The notes: generated by a model from the sequence alone, not told the origin. A DNA stretch of 64,000 bases from a virus (IMGVR_UViG_3300007512_000001:1-64000); one strand, 5' to 3'. Shown: positions 47,213 to 57,060, counted from the first letter of the stretch. Made by a program: numbers and translations.

Positions 47213-50200
47213 TATTAGAATAACGTTCTTCGAAAAAGGCTTTTAACCATGGCCAATCATAACTGTTTAACAATGCGTTATAATCACCATTTTCTTGTTC
47301 GTAATACTCTAATGCATCATTTGCTCCTGCCAAGCACCATTCCGCGTTCTGCCCTTCTGCAATAGTACACCATACTTTAAGTCTATATGCAATTTCTGGT
47401 CTAGGATCACCTAAATCTACTTCACGTTTAAGTTTTAATACTTCTCTAAATGCACTTCTCCAAGTTACCCATGGATCTTCATTGAATCTACTAATACTAG
47501 CAACAATAGGAATAGTGTCGTGATTGCTACTTAAAGTAAAGTCTAATCCGGGCTTAGTATCTAAAGTTAACTGTCTATTATACATGTTAATATTCATAGC
47601 ACCATATTCTAATCCGTTAAGAGGATTACGACTGTGTAACATATAATGTTTTGTTTCTTCTAAATAATTAGGAACTAGGTCAAATTTAAAATCTGGCATC
47701 ACTTCTGTTTTTGCAAATACAGCATAAAACCATTCTGTTCTGCTAAGATTCGCGGCCGCTTGATATGCCTGTGTTCTACCATTCACGCCGCTACTTCTTA
47801 ATAGTGTATTTGTACAGTTGTTATTCTTATATACTTCTACTAAGTGATCCCAATTTTTATTGGCGTTTTTTTCTCCATTGGAAATAAACACAATATCTAG
47901 TGGTTTATCTTCGCATTTGAACCCCGAATGGCGCAATATATGCGGGTAGTCATATAATTGTGTTCGAAATTCCCTTTTACAGTCACGGGGTACTAAGGAC
48001 ACGCTACCACTCCTGTTAAAAACGTGAAGTTCTGGCGTTTTCCAGAAAGGAGGATCATAATCTATAGTCTTTTGATTGTTGTGTAAAATCCATCCATATA
48101 ATGTATCTAGTTCATGTATATTATTAACTATAGGCCAACTACAACGCGAAACATTAATATCTTTAACATAGTTAACTGTATCAAACCAACCCAATACTTT
48201 TAAATTACTAGATTGTTCTTTAAACTTTTTAACAGGTACATAAAAAGTGTCGCCTTCAAGTTGCTTATTACTAGGAAATACATGAAGCATGTCTTGTTGC
48301 CATGGCTCAGGTTCCCAGCCGAAGTCAAATGATGAATAATCACATATACTCCCGCATACCCATATATAATCTTCGTCTGTTCTTTCTACAATACGTGTTA
48401 ATGTTTCTAACCAATTACCAAAGAATCTTGCTTTATTATATTCTAGTAATGGCGCAAAATCTACGTTGTTACCAAAATCAACATACCATATTTCTCTATT
48501 GTCGTCGTACAATTGTACCTGTTGATCTTCTACAAAATTTAAATTATAAACATCTTCAATATTTTCTGCCCAGTCAAAGGTGCGAATAAAATCATCAGCA
48601 TTTACTAAAAACGTGTTACTCCACTTGTTCCACTTACTGCCAAATACATGTAGCATTCCATTTTGCCATGGTTCGCAATGCCAATCAAAGTTAAAACTGT
48701 CATAATTGTTCTCGCTCGAAATCGCCCAGAATCGCCCTGTATTGGATTTTTTAGCACACCGTAGTAGTGTATCACGTATATTCCCAAAGAACCGTGTCTT
48801 GACCATCTGTGGGTGTCTTAGAAGCAGTGATTTAAAGCGTTCTGCGCTATTTTCTCCTCCCTTGTCGATATAGAAGATATCCAGGGTGCTATTCGCTACT
48901 ACCTTCTGATCTCCCACAAAATTTAAGTGGGTATTGCCTTTTAAGTAGGCAGGAGCATTTACGTAGAATGTTTGGCTATGCTTTTGCCATTGAGACCCAA
49001 ACACGTGAACATAATCCATTTGGCTTGCGTCTGGGTGCCAACTAAAGTCAAACTCTTCATAATCCATTTCTGAATTCAACGCCCAAAAGCGTTCAGTAGG
49101 ATGATCGTTTATTAAATCCTCTAGTGTTGTTTCAATATTATAACGAGGCAATGTGTCGCTTTTACTTGTTACACGTTGGTCTGTTACATAGTTTATTTTT
49201 GGATTAGAATTATTGCCATTGTAGTAAAACGTCTTACTAGTCTTTTGCCATTGTGATCCAAACACATGTTTAAAGTCTTTTTGTGACTCTTCTGGATGCC
49301 AGCTAAAATCAAATGTGCTATAGTCTGTTTCACTATCTGTATGCCAATGTTCTGTAGTGGGCAATGCTTTTGCTCTTGGTTCATCAATATAATTTATTTT
49401 AGTCGCACCTTCTACTTCATATATAGGTCCACCATCTTCCTGCCATTGTGTACCAAAAACATATATGTATGGGGGATCATCTGGATCAGGCATCCAACTA
49501 AAATCAAAACTATCTTCGTCTATATTACTAGGAATAATCCAATCTTCTTTTTTAGGTAGTGGTCTAATAACCTGGTCGCTTACGTATTTCTTTGGTGCAC
49601 CTTCTTTTGTAGTATAACAAACATTGCTATTACGTTGCCATAATGAAGGAAATACATATGTGTAGTCGCCGTGCGAGGGATCAGGATGCCAACTAAAGTC
49701 AAACTCACTTGTGTCTATATTGTCTGGCAATTCCCAATTATCTAGACAGTTGGTACGTTTTGTTACTTGGTCGCTAATATACTTTTTAGGCGAATCGAGG
49801 GCAGTTACATAATATGTGCCGCCATCACGTTGCCATTGCGAAGGGAAAACATACGTGTAGTTACCATATGATGGGTCAGGATGCCAGCTAAAATCGAAAT
49901 TAGTATAGTCAGTATATTTGTTGAGACTCCAATTATCTTTATTTGGTATTCTTTTTGTTACCTGATCACTAACATACTTACGCGGTGCATTAGGACTTGT
50001 AACATAGTATGTACCGCCATCTCTTTGCCATTGTGAAGGAAACACATAAGTAAAATCTCCGTGTGATGGATCAGGATGCCAACTAAAGTCAAAGTTACTG
50101 TAGTCTGTATCTTCATGTAGTTTCCAACCGTGTTTAATATCGCTAGTATGTTTAATATTATCTGCAGACACAACACTAGTATCGGAACTAACAGGAACAT

Positions 50201-50846
50201 CTCTTATTGTTGTTTGGTCATTAGCGTACTTACGCGGTGCGCCGGGTTCTGTAATATAGTGTGTTCCACTATCACGTTGCCATTGCGAAGCGAAAACATA
50301 CGTGTAAGGTTTTTCAGCAGGATCGGGGTGCCAACTAAAGTCGAACTCAGTTGTGTCTACATTCGGTAGTTTCCAGTTATCCAAACAGTTTGTGCGTTTT
50401 GTTACCTGATCACTAACATACTTCTTAGGCGCGCCAGGCTCTGTAACATAGTACGTGCCACCATCTCTTTGCCACTGCGAAGGAAAGACGTATGTAAAAT
50501 CGTCATCCAAATTGTCAGGATGCCAACTGAAGTCGAAGTTACTGTAATCAGTATCGTCATTGAGAATCCAATTTCTTTTCGTAGATTCTCGTGGAACAAC
50601 ATTACTATTATGTAATTTTATTTGTTCTTCGGGATGTTGCTTATTGACTAATCTTATTCCGCCGTCACGTTGCCATTTGCTTGGGAAGATATGTACAAAC
50701 TCGGATTCCCATGGTACAGGAACCCAATTGAAATCAAACCCAGTACAATCAACACCATGATCAACGTACCAAAAATATCTCGTTTTGCATTTGGCGGCCG
50801 CCTCGTGAATGTCATCGATGTCATCCCTGCTTATTATGTCATACAT
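47172..50846 (-). CDS. Modular repeat protein with C-terminal glycosyltransferase-like domain
   Basis: A 1224-residue protein. About eleven modules of 60-120 residues each carry a W-x-L...DY/T-x-FDFSWHPDP motif, then YVFPSQWQRDGGTYYV and a YVSDQ ending. Modules 2-7 are the most alike, at the DNA level too. Modules 9-11 are longer and have inserts such as TRFFGNIRDTL and ARFFGNWLETL. The last 230 residues (LDIVFISNGEKNANKNWDHLVEVY, NGRTQAYQAAANLSRTEWFYAVF, PLNGLEYGAMNINMYN) look like a GT-A domain. No signal peptide. It could be a glycosyltransferase with glycan-binding modules. It ends the minus-strand operon. Confidence 0.72.
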   Translation of the reverse strand: MYDIISRDDIDDIHEAAAKCKTRYFWYVDHGVDCTGFDFNWVPVPWESEFVHIFPSKWQRDGGIRLVNKQHPEEQIKLHNSNVVPRESTKRNWILNDDTDYSNFDFSWHPDNLDDDFTYVFPSQWQRDGGTYYVTEPGAPKKYVSDQVTKRTNCLDNWKLPNVDTTEFDFSWHPDPAEKPYTYVFASQWQRDSGTHYITEPGAPRKYANDQTTIRDVPVSSDTSVVSADNIKHTSDIKHGWKLHEDTDYSNFDFSWHPDPSHGDFTYVFPSQWQRDGGTYYVTSPNAPRKYVSDQVTKRIPNKDNWSLNKYTDYTNFDFSWHPDPSYGNYTYVFPSQWQRDGGTYYVTALDSPKKYISDQVTKRTNCLDNWELPDNIDTSEFDFSWHPDPSHGDYTYVFPSLWQRNSNVCYTTKEGAPKKYVSDQVIRPLPKKEDWIIPSNIDEDSFDFSWMPDPDDPPYIYVFGTQWQEDGGPIYEVEGATKINYIDEPRAKALPTTEHWHTDSETDYSTFDFSWHPEESQKDFKHVFGSQWQKTSKTFYYNGNNSNPKINYVTDQRVTSKSDTLPRYNIETTLEDLINDHPTERFWALNSEMDYEEFDFSWHPDASQMDYVHVFGSQWQKHSQTFYVNAPAYLKGNTHLNFVGDQKVVANSTLDIFYIDKGGENSAERFKSLLLRHPQMVKTRFFGNIRDTLLRCAKKSNTGRFWAISSENNYDSFNFDWHCEPWQNGMLHVFGSKWNKWSNTFLVNADDFIRTFDWAENIEDVYNLNFVEDQQVQLYDDNREIWYVDFGNNVDFAPLLEYNKARFFGNWLETLTRIVERTDEDYIWVCGSICDYSSFDFGWEPEPWQQDMLHVFPSNKQLEGDTFYVPVKKFKEQSSNLKVLGWFDTVNYVKDINVSRCSWPIVNNIHELDTLYGWILHNNQKTIDYDPPFWKTPELHVFNRSGSVSLVPRDCKREFRTQLYDYPHILRHSGFKCEDKPLDIVFISNGEKNANKNWDHLVEVYKNNNCTNTLLRSSGVNGRTQAYQAAANLSRTEWFYAVFAKTEVMPDFKFDLVPNYLEETKHYMLHSRNPLNGLEYGAMNINMYNRQLTLDTKPGLDFTLSSNHDTIPIVASISRFNEDPWVTWRSAFREVLKLKREVDLGDPRPEIAYRLKVWCTIAEGQNAEWCLAGANDALEYYEQENGDYNALLNSYDWPWLKAFFEERYSNISNPLPLDTEEEF
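49190..50700. repeat. Tandem DNA repeats within the modular gene
   Basis: Units of about 195 bases recur, each with forms of CCATC(A/T)C(G/T)TTGCCATTG(C/T)GAAG and GGATGCCAACTAAAGTCAAA. They encode modules 1-7 of the protein at 47172-50846. Copies differ mostly at third codon positions, which implies old duplications held by selection, with possible recombination. Confidence 0.8.
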
Positions 50847-50894
50847 GTGGGAAATCTTACTGTATATAATATTTAATTTTGTTAATAGAATTTA

Positions 50895-51824
50895 CTACAA
50901 TTCTTGAATCAATAAATCTGAATTATGATAATTATGATAATCATCTACAATATAGTTTATTTTACCAAGCGGAATGCCACACATTCTAGGATCATATTCT
51001 AAGTTATATTGTTGCAACCATTTGTAAAATATTTTGTTTTTGCAAAAATCTACTGGCGTTTTGTTAGGATAAAGTACAAACATACCAGTATAATTATTTA
51101 AATATTGTATATCCCATTCAGTAGGATTATCATGATTTATAAATCCTGTTATGTAATCTTTGCCTAGTAAATCTACTTTTAGCCACACATTCCAATTATT
51201 ACTATCATCTGCCGCACTTAAACATTCTTCGGGTGTAATAGGACAATGAACACTTTCTGACAGATACATGTTTTCATTATATAAATGATACTGTATACTG
51301 AAATAATCTAAAATAGGAATACTTTGCAAATGGGGAGTTCTTGTATAACTATCTAAGTCATGAACTGCTTGGTTGATTTCTTGTATTCTGTTAATCCAAT
51401 TGGATGTATCCTCTTCTTTTTTAATCATTCCATTTTTTAATAAATCTCTTCCATGAGGTTCGCGAATACCATTAGTAAAATGCCTATGGAATGTGTTTAA
51501 ATATTGCTGTGCTTCTAATCCATTTTCTAAGAAAATATCATAACTTGGAAAATTATCTGAATCATATGGGAATATATGTGTATTTGTAATAGAGTTTAGG
51601 TATAACCCCGCGTCTCTAATAGAATCAATTGATTTTTTAACTATGTCTATAGACGGTGCTGGCTTCCACGAATTTGTTGGATATAGATAATTTAGCGTAT
51701 ATGCTTGGAAATTAGAGTTTATATATTTCCAATGTTCGAACCATTTGTTAACAAATGGATGATTCCGAAACTCAATAACTGCCAAAGAACGCCCTTGGCT
51801 AACTAGTTCAATCCTGTTCATCAA
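50895..51824 (-). CDS. Hypothetical protein, related to the 57061 protein
   Basis: A 309-residue protein of unknown function. It shares with the 57061 protein a central segment (a K-F-x-W-x-H-R-W-F-E type motif here read as VNKWFEHWK and FHRHFTNGI), INQAVHDLDSY, and a C-terminal FYKWLQQYNLEYDPRMCGIPLGKI like INWLRQNGLDPDDPTLTLGHPQVG. No signal peptide. Both flank the biosynthetic operon, so a shared accessory or binding function is likely. Confidence 0.65.
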   Translation of the reverse strand: MMNRIELVSQGRSLAVIEFRNHPFVNKWFEHWKYINSNFQAYTLNYLYPTNSWKPAPSIDIVKKSIDSIRDAGLYLNSITNTHIFPYDSDNFPSYDIFLENGLEAQQYLNTFHRHFTNGIREPHGRDLLKNGMIKKEEDTSNWINRIQEINQAVHDLDSYTRTPHLQSIPILDYFSIQYHLYNENMYLSESVHCPITPEECLSAADDSNNWNVWLKVDLLGKDYITGFINHDNPTEWDIQYLNNYTGMFVLYPNKTPVDFCKNKIFYKWLQQYNLEYDPRMCGIPLGKINYIVDDYHNYHNSDLLIQEL

Positions 51825-51938
51825 ATGTTTTCCTAATCGAAAAACTATTTGATCGAATTTAATTATTAATTAATTGAAAATATTATTTGATTGAACTTGT
51901 TTATATTAATTTTATAGAAATTTTTATAGTATTAATTA

Positions 51939-51946
51939 TATTTATA
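51939..51946 (-). promoter_or_regulatory. Possible late promoter (TATAAATA on minus strand)
   Basis: The complement reads TATAAATA, 115 bases upstream of the 50895-51824 gene in an AT-rich gap of 127 bases. No start codon lies 5-6 bases after it, unlike the plus-strand late promoters, so this is uncertain. Confidence 0.35.
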
Positions 51947-51951
51947 TTATG

Positions 51952-52524
51952 TCATACATTTGCTAATTCAGGATAAAAAACTGTTTGTTGAAGATTAAAC
52001 GCTCGCCATATTTTTAAACAATATTCTTCTATGTCGCTTCTATTAAGCACATCTAAAATACCATCATAATTTAAGATTGCTTTTTTATAATATTCTAGAT
52101 CGCGTTTTGTGTATATACTGTTTAAATTTTTCTGTGCTATGGTATCATATAATATGAACTGGTATGGGCGAGTTGCTATAAGCGGTACCATGGTATCTGT
52201 AAAATCTTTAAGGTATTGGCATGCTGAACCAACAACTTGATATGGTATTTCTTGCGGAGATAAATCTGTTAATGGTCGATTTTTTGTGCCCACGCTATAC
52301 CCATCTTTATCAGCATTAAACATACTATAAGAGTTAGATATAATTTGGTCTCTAGGATTACGCACTAAAACTATTAGATGTTTTCCTTTTTCATCATATA
52401 ATTTTTTAGCGTAATCTGCTTCATGTCTAAATTCGCACTCATGCCCTTGGTTTTTAAAATAACTTTGCAAATAATGATTACCACTCCTTTTTGCGCCATA
52501 TATTACTATTGTATTTTTATCCAT
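51952..52524 (-). CDS. Sulfotransferase-like protein
   Basis: A 190-residue P-loop protein. The 5' phosphosulfate-binding loop is IYGAKRSGNHYLQSYFKN at the N-terminus; the 3' phosphate motif is LVRNPRDQIISNSYSMF near residue 55. Both fit PAPS-dependent sulfotransferases, though it is shorter than most. It would transfer sulfate to a hydroxyl or amino group. It follows the carbamoyltransferase by 4 bases (Shine-Dalgarno GAGGT lies inside that gene's end), implying modification of the same product. Confidence 0.8.
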   Translation of the reverse strand: MDKNTIVIYGAKRSGNHYLQSYFKNQGHECEFRHEADYAKKLYDEKGKHLIVLVRNPRDQIISNSYSMFNADKDGYSVGTKNRPLTDLSPQEIPYQVVGSACQYLKDFTDTMVPLIATRPYQFILYDTIAQKNLNSIYTKRDLEYYKKAILNYDGILDVLNRSDIEEYCLKIWRAFNLQQTVFYPELANV

Positions 52525-52528
52525 TATA

Positions 52529-54196
52529 TTAAAACCTCACATGCCTACCCATGGTAACTGCACCGGCGGCAGTATATACAGGAATGCCATATTTTTTAGT
52601 AAATCTTATAGCATCGGCAACATCATTTACCATTGGCTCACCTCTAATATTTAAACTGGTATTTAATAACATTGGACAACCTGTATAGTATTCCCACATT
52701 TTAAGTAAATTTCTTACATTTGGATTATCATTTGGGCCTACTGTTTGCACTCTACTTGTTCCGTCTGCATGTACAATAGCCGGGAACTCTTTTGGCTTCT
52801 TACATTTGGCTACAAACTGCATATAAGGAGATGCTAATTTCCTTTTATTGCGATGTAGTATTACGCCATGTTTGTTTGCATAATCTGCTCTAGTTGCTGT
52901 TTCAAACAATAAAGTATCTGGCATATCAAAATACTCATGTGCTCTTTCTTCTAATATCATTGGCGCAAATGGACGAAACTTTTGTCTGCGTTTTATTTCA
53001 TTTACTTTATCTTTAATATCATCACCGCGTGGATCTGCTAATAAACTTCTATTGCCTAATGCTCTTGGACCAAACTCTGCTTTACCGTTAGCAACACCCA
53101 CGATGTTTCCTTCTAACAACTCTTTTATAATCTCTGCTTCTGGATATTGGCCACTAATATCATAGCCGAGATATGGATGCTCCCAATTTAATTTTTTACC
53201 ATATGTTAATGCGGCGGCACCTAAACTGCTACCAGCATCTCCTGGATTAGGCATAATCCAAATATTATTCCAGTTATTTGCTACTTTTGTATTTGCAACG
53301 CAATTTAATGCAACGCCGCCCATATAAACTAAATTTGTAGATTTGCAATGTTTTTTAGCGTGAGTCATAATATGGCCTACCATAAACTCTAAAACTTGTT
53401 GCGAAGATGCCGCAATGTCATAATTATCTTGATCTTCCATTTCTGCCAAGTAATTGGCCGCGAGCCGTGCGCCGTACCGAAGTTCATTACTTCGCCAATT
53501 TGTACCAGCGTGTAAGTTCTCTTTTAGTTTAAAAACTATTTTATTTAAGTTATTTGTTTCCCAAAAGGTATCAATTAAGTCTCGCGAATATATTGGAAAT
53601 CCATATGCGGCCATTCCCATTAAAATGTATTCTTCATCTAGTGGGCGTAGGCCTACGCGATCAGTCATAGCACTATAAAACAAACCAATACTATTTGGAT
53701 ATTTTGCACCCCAAACTTTTTCGTATTTTGCATAACCATTGTGATTGTATTGTGCATTCCATATTGTAATAGTATCCCATTCTCCTATCGCGTCAATAAC
53801 TACTATAGTTGCATCATTAAATGGACTTGTTTGAAAGCCCGCGGCGGCATGGGATAAATGGTGATTATGATAATTAAAATGTTTGGTAAAATTCCAACTT
53901 AATTCAGTTTGCTTAACAAGCATTTTTTTAATGGAAAGATTTTTTAAACTTAATGCATCTTTCCATTGTCCGGAATATGCTTGGCGAGTTTTTTTAATCC
54001 ATGGATTTTCGTAATACGAAACAACTTCGGGAAATCCATGTTTAAGTGCGTCAATTATTAATTCATAATTTAAGTTATTGTCGTGTTTTTGCTTACTATA
54101 TCTTTCCGCGTGTCCAGCAAAAAGTATATTTCCAGAATCGTCTATTAAACTGGCGGCAGCGTCATGAAACCCGCAACTTATTCCTAATATTTTCAT
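52529..54196 (-). CDS. NodU/CmcH-type carbamoyltransferase
   Basis: A 555-residue protein of usual family length. The N-terminal Kae1-like domain has ILGISCGFHDAAASLIDDSG, NHHLSHAAAGFQTSPFNDATIVVIDAIGEWD, and MGGVALNCVANTKV. The C-terminal YrdC-like domain has FGPRALGNRSLLADPR, RRQKFRPFAPMIL and MLLNTSLNIRGEPMV. It forms carbamoyl-AMP from carbamoyl phosphate and ATP and moves the carbamoyl group to a hydroxyl of a sugar or natural product. It overlaps the SGNH gene upstream by 35 bases. Confidence 0.93.
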   Translation of the reverse strand: MKILGISCGFHDAAASLIDDSGNILFAGHAERYSKQKHDNNLNYELIIDALKHGFPEVVSYYENPWIKKTRQAYSGQWKDALSLKNLSIKKMLVKQTELSWNFTKHFNYHNHHLSHAAAGFQTSPFNDATIVVIDAIGEWDTITIWNAQYNHNGYAKYEKVWGAKYPNSIGLFYSAMTDRVGLRPLDEEYILMGMAAYGFPIYSRDLIDTFWETNNLNKIVFKLKENLHAGTNWRSNELRYGARLAANYLAEMEDQDNYDIAASSQQVLEFMVGHIMTHAKKHCKSTNLVYMGGVALNCVANTKVANNWNNIWIMPNPGDAGSSLGAAALTYGKKLNWEHPYLGYDISGQYPEAEIIKELLEGNIVGVANGKAEFGPRALGNRSLLADPRGDDIKDKVNEIKRRQKFRPFAPMILEERAHEYFDMPDTLLFETATRADYANKHGVILHRNKRKLASPYMQFVAKCKKPKEFPAIVHADGTSRVQTVGPNDNPNVRNLLKMWEYYTGCPMLLNTSLNIRGEPMVNDVADAIRFTKKYGIPVYTAAGAVTMGRHVRF

Positions 54197-54809
54197 AGAT
54201 AATCTCTGCTATTTCAGCATGTGCCAATTTTCCTGGATGGCCTTTAGGACCGTGATCCATACCATACACCCAATTAACTATTGCTTGGTTTGGCCACCCT
54301 ATAAAATACTTATCGTCAACTAGGTCTTTAAACTCAGAATTACATTGTGGTATTACTTTTTCATTATCAAAAGCATTAAGCATCAAATAAGGTATACGTC
54401 TAGACTCGAAAAAATCCTGTAATTCTCTTATTTGTACAAAAAAATTATCTAATAGATAATTTTTTTCATTCTCTCCTAACACAATATTCTTTGGTATAGT
54501 TTCGTTTGGCCCCAATCGAATATACGAAGTCCATTGTATTACAGCACATTCTATTTCAGTTACTGAATTCAATGATTTCCTTTTACCAGTATTAAAAACA
54601 GATAGTCTGGCCAAATCGTTAAAAAAGTTTTTGGTAGTTTCTACTATACGATTATTTGCGGCACCGGAACGTGCAAAATTAACTACTTGAAGTCTAGTTA
54701 TTTCACCCAACTTGGCTGGCCAACATTCAGAAAACGGATGTTCTAACTCATCCCCAAACGTAAAACTATCACCGTTTGTGAATATTATTTTTTCTTGACT
54801 AATATCCAT
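54162..54809 (-). CDS. SGNH/GDSL-like protein
   Basis: A 215-residue protein; ATG at 54809 is preferred over an upstream GTG at 54821. The N-terminus FTNGDSFTFGDELEHPFSECWPAKL carries the GDS block; NFARSGAANNRIV matches the Gly/Asn blocks; GHPGKLAHAEIAEIIYENI holds the His block. These fit an SGNH hydrolase fold with an esterase-type active site. A role as an acyl- or acetyl-esterase on the pathway product is inference. A paralogue lies at 56225. Confidence 0.72.
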   Translation of the reverse strand: MDISQEKIIFTNGDSFTFGDELEHPFSECWPAKLGEITRLQVVNFARSGAANNRIVETTKNFFNDLARLSVFNTGKRKSLNSVTEIECAVIQWTSYIRLGPNETIPKNIVLGENEKNYLLDNFFVQIRELQDFFESRRIPYLMLNAFDNEKVIPQCNSEFKDLVDDKYFIGWPNQAIVNWVYGMDHGPKGHPGKLAHAEIAEIIYENIRNKLRVS

Positions 54810-55018
54810 AGGTAAAAGCACCCGCCGTCGTCGCTTTGTTCTATTTTTCTTACTAGTGGGCTACATTCGATCCACTGTGGGAATTCTTGGCAAATACTTC
54901 CTTTGCCTGTAATTATTTTTATTTTTTTAATTCTTTCTTCATGGCATTCTTTAATAGTAGCAATAATGTCATCATATGCTTCTTGTATGGAATAGCCGTG
55001 GTAGTCGATTACTATCAT
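54785..55018 (-). CDS. Smr domain protein, 77 aa
   Basis: A free-standing Smr (MutS2 C-terminal-type) domain: IDYHGYSIQEAYDDII matches LDLHG, KIIITGKGS matches the HGKG/GKGS loop, and the end FYLWILV completes the fold. Such domains cleave branched DNA or RNA. ATG 55018 overlaps the upstream radical SAM stop (ATGA). Why it lies in this operon is not clear. Confidence 0.8.
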   Translation of the reverse strand: MIVIDYHGYSIQEAYDDIIATIKECHEERIKKIKIITGKGSICQEFPQWIECSPLVRKIEQSDDGGCFYLWILVKKK

Positions 55019-56085
55019 ATATTAATTAATGAACCCTTTAATGTTATATATCCATTTTTATAATGTTGGTGATTTTTAAGTTTGTTTAACATGTTTATGC
55101 AATCACTGTACAATGAATTGTTTGGCAAAAAAACTGCTTGCTCTAAAAATAAGTTGGTATTGTAATTGTTAACCCACCAAGAACCCCAATCTTCTATACT
55201 ACTAATAGTGGCACCAACATTGTACTTTTGACATAGGTTTGCAAAATTTATAACATCCCTATAATTATTTTTTTGTAATACGAATGATAAATGAAAATAA
55301 CGATTGTTCTCTTTCAAAAAGTCTAGACTATCAATAACAGTACTCCAGTTACCTGGGTAACGCACTTTTCTATATACTTCTTCACTTCCTGCATCAATAC
55401 TAACTGCAAAAGATGTTACTTGATCCATAACTTTTGAATTTAAAAGCTTTTTATAATTTATGCGTGTGGCGTTTGACCGAATTGTAAATTTATGATTTTT
55501 TCTAGGAATATAATTATAGATTATATCACCATAAATTCCACTAGCAAATGGTTCTCCGTCGCCTCCCAATTCTATTAAAGACGCGTGTTCAAAGTTTGAC
55601 ACCAAATCTAAAAAATGCATTGCATAACTTTTTCTTAACTCAAATTCAGGACCCTTATTAATAAACCTAAATTCTGGCCGGCAACTTGGACATTGTAAAT
55701 TGCAACTATCATCAATAGCAAATATAAATGAATACCTTTGAGGGAAATCACCGAATCGTATAGGCCCGGTGCATTTTGCTGTATTACAAAACTTAAAACT
55801 GCTTCCTGCTGAAGTATGTTCTTGTAGTTTTTTAGCAATTGAATTGTTCCATATTTCTTCTATAGTGTTAAAATCTTTTATATTACCAATTAGATAAGGT
55901 AAATGACCATGGCATGAACAGATGAATACGTGGCCAAGTTTGTTAACAAGAATTGAACTGCTTGGCATTATACAATAAACATCTTCTTTAAAAGGATGTA
56001 ATTGGTTATCTCCCAATTTATACTTGTGTCTAATAGAACTTATTGAAGGTGTGCTTCTTATATAACGTAAGTAATCAACTTTCAT
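55015..56085 (-). CDS. Radical SAM protein with N-terminal SPASM-like domain
   Basis: A 356-residue protein. The radical SAM motif is CNLQCPSC (CX3CX2C) in IDDSCNLQCPSCRPEF near residue 130, followed by LIELGGDGEPFASG and RSNATRINYKKL. The first 110 residues hold a cysteine-rich block (CIMPSSSILVNKLGHVFICSC, LIGNIKDFNTIEEIWNN, CNTAKC) like a SPASM/twitch auxiliary-cluster domain, which is normally C-terminal. It is a paralogue of the 60768 protein. Substrate unknown. Confidence 0.83.
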   Translation of the reverse strand: MKVDYLRYIRSTPSISSIRHKYKLGDNQLHPFKEDVYCIMPSSSILVNKLGHVFICSCHGHLPYLIGNIKDFNTIEEIWNNSIAKKLQEHTSAGSSFKFCNTAKCTGPIRFGDFPQRYSFIFAIDDSCNLQCPSCRPEFRFINKGPEFELRKSYAMHFLDLVSNFEHASLIELGGDGEPFASGIYGDIIYNYIPRKNHKFTIRSNATRINYKKLLNSKVMDQVTSFAVSIDAGSEEVYRKVRYPGNWSTVIDSLDFLKENNRYFHLSFVLQKNNYRDVINFANLCQKYNVGATISSIEDWGSWWVNNYNTNLFLEQAVFLPNNSLYSDCINMLNKLKNHQHYKNGYITLKGSLINI

Positions 56086-56090
56086 TTAAA

Positions 56091-56098
56091 TATTTATT
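56091..56098 (-). promoter_or_regulatory. Late promoter variant (AATAAATA on minus strand)
   Basis: On the minus strand AATAAATA lies 5 bases before ATG 56085, the same geometry as the late promoters at 1302 and 2682. It sits in an AT-rich palindromic stretch (AAATATTTATT and complement). Confidence 0.5.
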
Positions 56099-56115
56099 AA
56101 TAAATATTTAAATAT

Positions 56116-56250
56116 TTATTTGTATATAAATGGATCTCTCTTTTTAAGTTCTTTTAAACGCTTTCTATATCGTATCTCACGCTTAATTGCGTTAATAGGA
56201 CGCATAGCTTGATACTTTGCTTTTTTATAGTATTTTTTTAATGTGTTCAT
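56116..56250 (-). CDS. Small basic protein, 44 aa
   Basis: Start at 56250 lies within the end of the 56225 SGNH gene in another frame. The product is strongly basic (NTLKKYYKKAKYQAMRP, IKREIRYRKRLKELKKRDP). Possible nucleic-acid binding; no family recognised. Confidence 0.5.
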   Translation of the reverse strand: MNTLKKYYKKAKYQAMRPINAIKREIRYRKRLKELKKRDPFIYK

Positions 56251-57052
56251 AAATTATCTCTGCCGCGTCTTCGTGTGCTTTCTCTAAAGGATGCGAAGTT
56301 GCAAATTCATAATTATTTATAAGTGCCCAGTCATTGAATCCCAAATACTTACTTGTTGGCCATGCTCCGGGAAAATGAAACCATACATCTTTATCAATTA
56401 ATGTTCTTAAATTAATAGTATATTGATTAGTATGATCTTCAAATAATTGCGAAGGCGTATGATGTCCTACGTATGTGAATAAGTATTTAATATTTTTACT
56501 ATTCAAAAATTCTTGAAGTAATAATATTTCTTTTAAACTGGTATATACATCGTCTTCATCGCTTACAGTATAATACCATGCTTTTGCTAAGTCTACAATG
56601 CCTGCTTCTTTATATATATTATATTTTCTTTCTAAAGTGGCTTTAGTACTTTCGTAATTGGGAGCATCAGAACTAACCTTTTTAAACCATTCAGATTTTA
56701 CTTCATTGGTTGCGGCATAAGGATCTAACGATAACCACTCTGAATCTACTTTATACATTTGGTCATTCAATGTTCCATTTATTAATTTGAACTCGCGCCT
56801 TGCAATAAATGTATACATGACTTGTACAAAAACATCTTCAGGATCATACTTCTTTAAGAATTCAATAGTATAATATAACACTCGCCGTGCCATAAATGCA
56901 TTGCCTCTTCCACTAGCTGCCGTGTTTATGTGCTTGGCTCCTAGTTTATTAGATACTAAATTACTCCAAGCATATTTACTAGGTCCAATACTATCATTTG
57001 GTAATTCAGCACCATAAGTAAAACTATCTCCGGATGAGATGCATATTTTCAT
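56225..57052 (-). CDS. SGNH/GDSL-like protein, longer paralogue
   Basis: A 275-residue protein starting CISSGDSFTYGAELPNDSIGPSKYAWSNLVSNKLG with the GDS block, then NTAASGRGNAFMARR, and the His block HPLEKAHEDAAEIIYEH near the end. It is a larger relative of the 54162 protein, with an insert of about 60 residues. I recall similar GCSFTYGxELP proteins in marine phages. Enzymatic activity is probable but the substrate is unknown. Confidence 0.72.
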   Translation of the reverse strand: MKICISSGDSFTYGAELPNDSIGPSKYAWSNLVSNKLGAKHINTAASGRGNAFMARRVLYYTIEFLKKYDPEDVFVQVMYTFIARREFKLINGTLNDQMYKVDSEWLSLDPYAATNEVKSEWFKKVSSDAPNYESTKATLERKYNIYKEAGIVDLAKAWYYTVSDEDDVYTSLKEILLLQEFLNSKNIKYLFTYVGHHTPSQLFEDHTNQYTINLRTLIDKDVWFHFPGAWPTSKYLGFNDWALINNYEFATSHPLEKAHEDAAEIIYEHIKKIL

Positions 57053-57060
57053 ATTCTTAT

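Noticed and set aside
49190-50700. CRISPR-like array
   Set aside because: The repeats are about 195-base coding units without constant short repeats or unique spacers; they encode protein modules in one frame.
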